Shown: positions 23,441 through 26,985 of the stretch, in pieces
Layout: every line of letters starts with the position of its first letter
Position numbering within the stretch: the first letter of the stretch is position 1
Assembly: GCA_964563585.1 (NCBI GenBank)
Contig: CAZLXG010000030.1
Location: forward strand, 1 to 26,985
Source of the DNA: CAZLXG01 sp964563585
Lineage (GTDB): Bacteria; Bacteroidota; Bacteroidia; Flavobacteriales; Flavobacteriaceae
DNA length: 26,985 nucleotides
Direction of reading: 5' to 3'
Notes under the pieces: model-generated
What the model was told of the DNA's origin: nothing
What the model saw: the letters and a program-made list of their open reading frames with translations, nothing else
Database searches by the model: none
Translations under genes and position numbers: made by a program

Positions 23441-24496
23441 TTAAATCACATTTCCTTGACAACTACTTCCTGCGCCAGCAGTACAGCCATAGCAGTGTTG
23501 TGAAATTACAATATTTCGACCCTCAAGTAATTCTTCATTATAATCTTTAATATGTTTTACCTTACTATTTATCGGTAGTTGTAACATTTGGTTAAAATCG
23601 CAATCGTATAAATAACCATCCCAACTTACCGATAGGGTGTTGGTACACATAACGTTTGCAACTGCTGTGGGATTGTATGCTTCTACTAGCGAATACATAT
23701 AATCTTCGTAATTTTCTGAGGCTATTAAATAATCTAAAAACCTTGATATTGGTAAATTAGTTATTGCAAATAAATTATGAAATTGAATGTCAAAATCTTT
23801 CAATAATGCTTTTTTGAAATCTTTTTCCATGGATGCTTGATTTCCTGGTAAAAATGCTCCTGATGGATTATAAACCAAGTCTAATTTTAAATTACTATTT
23901 GGCATACCATAACCAATGGCATTAAGTTCTTGTAGTGCTTTTATTGATTTATCGAAAACGCCATCGCCACGTTGTTTATCTGTTTTTCCACGTGTCCAAT
24001 GCGGCATTGAACTTACTACATGCACATTGTGTTTTTTAAAGAATTCGGGTAAATCATAATACTTTTTGTTGGCTCTAATTATGGTTAGGTTAGAGCGTAC
24101 AATAAAGTCTTTTATGCCTGCTTTTGCTGCTTCTTCTACAAACCATCTAAAATCGGGATTCATTTCTGGTGCGCCACCAGTTAAATCTAAAGTATGTGCG
24201 CCTGTAGTTTTTATGACTTTTAAACACTGTTTCATGGTGTTGCGTGTCATAATTTCCTTTCGGTCTGGACCAGCATCAACATGGCAATGTTCGCAAACTT
24301 GATTACACATATAACCAACATTTATTTGAAGTATTTCAAGTTTGTTAGCTTTAAGCGGAAATTGATTTGTTTCGGCAATTTTAGTTTTAAACGTTGGCAA
24401 TTCTCCATTTTTAAAAATTCCGTTCGATAGAATTTCTAACTGCCTATTGCTATTTGCCAAATCGTTTTTGCGTTTATGTAAAGATTTTGTTATCAA
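23441..24496 (-). CDS. arsS: Arsenosugar radical SAM enzyme ArsS
   Basis: The 351-residue protein has the radical SAM cluster motif in INVGYMCNQVCEHCHVDAGP, with Cys64, Cys68 and Cys71. LDLTGGAPEMNPDF and VRSNLTI follow, and the family-specific Cys-rich C-terminus HCYGCTAGAGSSCQG has Cys335, Cys338 and Cys346. In some relatives a selenocysteine occurs in this tail; here the last residue of the set is an ordinary TGT Cys. ArsS couples a 5'-deoxyadenosyl group from SAM to dimethylarsenic, giving the arsenosugar precursor. No ATG exists at the N-terminus: the conserved opening ITKSLHKRKNDLANSNRQLE is preceded by TTG at 24494-24496, and the next in-frame ATG lies inside the cluster motif. Homologues start near here, so TTG is the likely start. 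Confidence 0.93.
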   Translation of the reverse strand: MITKSLHKRKNDLANSNRQLEILSNGIFKNGELPTFKTKIAETNQFPLKANKLEILQINVGYMCNQVCEHCHVDAGPDRKEIMTRNTMKQCLKVIKTTGAHTLDLTGGAPEMNPDFRWFVEEAAKAGIKDFIVRSNLTIIRANKKYYDLPEFFKKHNVHVVSSMPHWTRGKTDKQRGDGVFDKSIKALQELNAIGYGMPNSNLKLDLVYNPSGAFLPGNQASMEKDFKKALLKDFDIQFHNLFAITNLPISRFLDYLIASENYEDYMYSLVEAYNPTAVANVMCTNTLSVSWDGYLYDCDFNQMLQLPINSKVKHIKDYNEELLEGRNIVISQHCYGCTAGAGSSCQGNVI

Positions 24497-24575
24497 ATTT
24501 TCAATTAAAATAGTGTCTTTTCGGGCGGAGTAGAGAGTTAAAAAAGGTTACGACTGCACTCAACCAGACAAGAGA
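24497..24575. other. Spacer with degenerate palindromic-repeat sequence
   Basis: The 79-bp gap between the CMD-like gene and ArsS contains ACGACTGCACTCAACCAGAC (from about 24549). This resembles the CGACTGCGCTCAGTCTGACA unit found at 19195-19214 but has lost its symmetry. It may be a decayed copy of that repeat. The TTG start of ArsS lies at the edge of this spacer. I see no gene here. Confidence 0.35.
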
Positions 24576-24911
24576 TTATAAATCCAGTTTATTCACTTTA
24601 TTCATCATTTGCACACCATGTACCAATGTTACTCCACTTTTTATGGCAGCTCCAACATGTAAAGCCTCCATCATTTCTTCCTTTGTAATGCCGCGTTGTA
24701 ATCCGTCTTTTGTATAGGCGTCAATACAATACGGGCATTGTTCAGTATGTGAAACAGCAAGTGCAATCAACGATTTTTCACGAGCCGTAAGCGCACCTTC
24801 TTCAAAAACTTTTCCGTAGTATTCAAAAAATTTATCACCTAATTCTTGATTCCATTCACTTATTTTTCCAAACTTCTTTAAATCGGCAGGGTCGTAATAT
24901 GTTTTTTGCAT
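24576..24911 (-). CDS. CMD/AhpD-like protein of arsenosugar cluster
   Basis: The 111-residue all-helical protein belongs to the carboxymuconolactone decarboxylase/AhpD-like family. It has EKSLIALAVSHTEQCPYCID with the redox pair Cys59/Cys62, then ITKEEMMEALHVGAAIKSG and LVHGVQMM. The TEQCPYC arrangement is the peroxidase-type active site (Glu, CxxC) of AhpD-like proteins, but the distal His of the classic motif is not in the usual place. Arsenosugar loci often include such an associated peroxidase-like protein. It may reduce arsenic(V) intermediates or handle thiol redox during methylation, which is inference. It is first in the operon; the upstream 127 bp towards the divergent antiporter gene should hold the cluster promoter, though I found no strong consensus. 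Confidence 0.85.
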   Translation of the reverse strand: MQKTYYDPADLKKFGKISEWNQELGDKFFEYYGKVFEEGALTAREKSLIALAVSHTEQCPYCIDAYTKDGLQRGITKEEMMEALHVGAAIKSGVTLVHGVQMMNKVNKLDL

Positions 24912-25038
24912 AAGATTATAAATTTTTGTTTTAAAAATATAAATCTAAAATTTTAAGTCGATATTATTAGTAATACTTTACATAAATTATTTTTCTAAAT
25001 TTTTAAATTTTATTTTAGCGGTATTAAATTAATACATA

Positions 25039-26277
25039 ATGAACGACTATTTTTTTATAATTACTGTTTTGGTATTTTTGTCAGCAACTTTTGGGTACAT
25101 TAATGTGCGCTTTTTAAAATTGCCGAATACCATAGGTTTAATGCTTATTACCATACTTTTTACCTTAGGCGTTTTTGCATTGAGTTATTTTGATTCTACG
25201 CTTTTAGATGCCGAACGTTACATTATAAAACAAATAGATTTTAAAACTGTTTTGTTAGATGTTATGCTAAGTTTCTTGCTGTTTGCAGGCGCATTACATA
25301 CAAATTTTCAGCAATTAAAAGTACAGCGTTGGCCTGTGTTTGTGTTTGCAACTTTTGGTGTAGTAGTATCAACTTTTTTGGTTGGAATCACTATGTTTTA
25401 CATTTTAAAACTGTTAGGATTAGATGTTGAATTTATTTATTGTTTATTATTCGGAGCATTAATTTCACCAACCGATCCAATAGCCGTTTTAGGTATTTTG
25501 AAAAGTGCAGGCGTACCAAAAAAATTAGAAGCTAAAATTGTTGGAGAATCTTTATTTAACGACGGTGTTGGTGTTGTTGTGTTTTTAACAATTTTTCAGA
25601 TTGCATCATCAGGAATAGAAAATATTGAAACTTTTGATGTTGTAAAATTATTTGGGCAAGAAGTTATTGGAGGCATTGTTCTAGGTGGTATTTTAGGATG
25701 GATTACATACAGATTAATGAAATCTATTGACGATTATGATATTGAAGTCATCATCACTTTGGCAGCAGTTATGGGTGGTACAGTAATAGCGCATAAACTC
25801 CATTTATCTGCGCCATTAGCTATGGTAACAGCAGGTTTAATTGTTGGAAACGATACAGTTAGAGGTTCTGCAATGTCCGAAATCACAGAAAGCTACGTCG
25901 ATAAATTTTGGGAACTTATAGACATTTTTTTAAACACCATTTTATTTGTCTTAATTGGTATGGAAATGCTTGTTTTAGCTTACGATGAGAAATACATTTT
26001 AGCAGGTTTAATTGCCATACCAATAATATTAATGTGTAGATATACATCGCTATTATTTCCAATAAATTTCTTTAAAAAGAAATTAGATTTTGTGCCAAAA
26101 ACAAATTTAATTATGACGTGGGGCGGATTACGTGGCGGTATTTCCATTGCATTAGCATTAAGTTTAACCGATGTTATGCAACGCGAATTATTTTTGGTAA
26201 TCACCTATATAGTCGTTGTTTTTTCAATATTAGTACAAGGACTTACAGTAGGGAAATTGGTAAAAAAAGTAAGCTAA
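25039..26277 (+). CDS. CPA1-family cation/proton antiporter
   Basis: The 412-residue integral membrane protein has about 12 helices. The CPA1 (NhaP/NHE-like) signatures are present: GALISPTDPIAVLGILK (139-155) and VGESLFNDGVGVVVF (168-182) with the Asn-Asp ion-binding pair at 174-175, plus WGGLRGGISIALAL in a late helix. It exchanges Na+ or K+ for H+ across the inner membrane. No long cytoplasmic regulatory tail is present, so it is close to the minimal core size. It is divergently transcribed from the arsenosugar cluster (127-bp gap) with no obvious functional link. Its stop is followed after 10 nt by the TTTGGGCGTT repeat. Confidence 0.93.
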   Translation: MNDYFFIITVLVFLSATFGYINVRFLKLPNTIGLMLITILFTLGVFALSYFDSTLLDAERYIIKQIDFKTVLLDVMLSFLLFAGALHTNFQQLKVQRWPVFVFATFGVVVSTFLVGITMFYILKLLGLDVEFIYCLLFGALISPTDPIAVLGILKSAGVPKKLEAKIVGESLFNDGVGVVVFLTIFQIASSGIENIETFDVVKLFGQEVIGGIVLGGILGWITYRLMKSIDDYDIEVIITLAAVMGGTVIAHKLHLSAPLAMVTAGLIVGNDTVRGSAMSEITESYVDKFWELIDIFLNTILFVLIGMEMLVLAYDEKYILAGLIAIPIILMCRYTSLLFPINFFKKKLDFVPKTNLIMTWGGLRGGISIALALSLTDVMQRELFLVITYIVVVFSILVQGLTVGKLVKKVS

Positions 26278-26287
26278 ATATTAAGTA

Positions 26288-26374
26288 TTTGGGCGTTACC
26301 TAAAAAGGTCGGGCTTTCCGTTACAATCTTTTTTTTATACTTCAAAAAAGGATTTACACTGCAATCCCTAACGC
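26288..26374 (+). repeat. Structured TTTGGGCGTT...TAACGC intergenic repeat
   Basis: The element reads TTTGGGCGTTACC, then GGTCGGGCTTTCCG, and closes with GCAATCCCTAACGC. GCGTTA (26293-26298) can pair with TAACGC (26369-26374). Inside, an 11-bp stem with one G-U pair forms between 26325-26335 and 26344-26354 around an 8-nt loop. It starts 10 nt after the antiporter stop codon. The 5' and 3' boxes match the copy at 21390-21483, while the hairpin arms differ in sequence but keep pairing. Confidence 0.75.
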
Positions 26375-26423
26375 AGAAAAAGGAGTTTGTATAAAACTAG
26401 TTATGTGATTTTAGTAATTAATT

Positions 26424-26985
26424 TTATAAGGTGTTCTTTACTAACTTATCGAATTTATTCTTTTTTTTATTTAAATAATACGTGTTCAGCTTAGAAAAGG
26501 CGTGTTTATATCTTGATTTGCAATTTCTGATGTCTCCTTCAAATTTTAGCTCATTTTTAACTCCTAAATTGTAAATACCTTTACCTTTCGCCATGCGTTC
26601 TAATTTACGAATCGCTTTTGGAGATAATTTATTATAAATAGCTTCTACGATTTGGCATTGCTCTATTTTTCCATTTTTAATATCCCAATCTTTTGCTTCT
26701 TGTTCTTTTAATATATTATTAGAAAAATAAACTTTTTTAAATAAAGGAAAGGCAAACTCTAATACTTTCTTTGAACCTTCGTTGCCAAACCAAATCACTT
26801 CTTTGTTCCTAATAATAAATGTTCGGATAAAATAATTGTCAAAATTGGAAAGTTGTCCAGCAACCACTGCTGCAACACCAGCAGTATTTATTTCATGTCC
26901 TAGTTTTTCTCGTTCATCATCAAACCAAAGATAAAAATCACGTATTTGACTAATGGTTTTATATTTCAGATTTCCATTATTAATA
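26424..26985 (-). CDS. Uncharacterised protein, 5' end beyond window
   Basis: The frame is open from the window edge to the stop at 26424, giving at least 187 residues, with readable upstream residues NLKYKTISQIRDFYLWFDDE. A GTG at 26865-26867 has been taken as a start in an automatic reading, but the frame continues upstream with protein-like composition, so the gene is partial here. The protein is rich in Lys, Asn and aromatic residues, with no signal peptide, helix bundle or motif that I recognise. A segment NTAGVAAVVAGQLSNFDNYF precedes a basic C-terminal half. No function can be assigned. Confidence 0.6.
   Translation of the reverse strand, partial: INNGNLKYKTISQIRDFYLWFDDEREKLGHEINTAGVAAVVAGQLSNFDNYFIRTFIIRNKEVIWFGNEGSKKVLEFAFPLFKKVYFSNNILKEQEAKDWDIKNGKIEQCQIVEAIYNKLSPKAIRKLERMAKGKGIYNLGVKNELKFEGDIRNCKSRYKHAFSKLNTYYLNKKKNKFDKLVKNTL

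Noticed and set aside
23439..23462. TTG start for the rhodanese
   Set aside because: It would overlap ArsS and place charged residues before an excellent signal peptide that begins at the ATG at 23438.
1..26985. CRISPR arrays, tRNA or rRNA genes
   Set aside because: No evenly spaced direct repeats and no tRNA- or rRNA-like sequence were found on either strand by eye.

Overview
The window is AT-rich and gene-dense. Its content points to the Bacteroidota, most likely a marine member of the Flavobacteriaceae. The indicators are a mevalonate-pathway gene pair, a type IX secretion (T9SS) C-terminal sorting domain, a CarboxypepD_reg-type surface protein, TAnnTTTG-like -7 promoter motifs and almost no Shine-Dalgarno sequences. 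No rRNA, tRNA or CRISPR array was seen.

Region 1 (1-697) is decayed DNA. It holds the P-loop start of a gluconokinase-like gene and an unrelated C-terminal scrap. Region 2 (698-7007, + strand) is a tight co-directional run: a GDPD-family protein that lacks two catalytic-site residues, a BaiN/HI0933-type flavoprotein, a DUF1697 protein, diphosphomevalonate decarboxylase, a GHMP (mevalonate) kinase, a UbiA-family prenyltransferase and an RluB/RsuA-type pseudouridine synthase. The middle of this run links isoprenoid precursor synthesis to a prenyl-transfer step.

Region 3 (6993-16423) is mostly on the - strand and looks like cell-surface glycan and redox metabolism. It has a GT-C membrane glycosyltransferase, a frameshifted Gfo/Idh/MocA remnant, a processive cellulose-synthase-like GT2, a DPM1-like GT2, a membrane polyferredoxin paired with a FAD/NAD(P) oxidoreductase, a GH113-like lipoprotein (+ strand) and a secreted CarboxypepD_reg protein. 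Region 4 (16499-18539) is a rearrangement scar: a truncated IS1595-family transposase whose 3' end runs into broken pieces of a glycosyltransferase and of a T9SS sorting domain, followed by an intact secreted SGNH-PKD-T9SS protein.

Region 5 (18576-24911, - strand) is the most striking part: an eight-gene arsenosugar biosynthesis cluster. In transcription order it runs CMD/AhpD-like protein, ArsS radical SAM enzyme, exported rhodanese, TIGR04282-type glycosyltransferase, purine nucleoside phosphorylase, ArsM methyltransferase, DUF547 lipoprotein and TIGR04283-type glycosyltransferase. The likely logic is that ArsM methylates arsenite, ArsS attaches a 5'-deoxyadenosyl group, PNP removes adenine and the glycosyltransferases finish the sugar. 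The last glycosyltransferase carries an in-frame palindromic repeat of about 42 codons.

Region 6 (25039-26985) has a CPA1 cation/proton antiporter and an edge-truncated gene of unknown function. A structured intergenic repeat of about 90 nt (TTTGGGCGTT...TAACGC) occurs directly after the stop codons of the PNP and antiporter genes. A third, half copy lies beside the glycosyltransferase at 8650.
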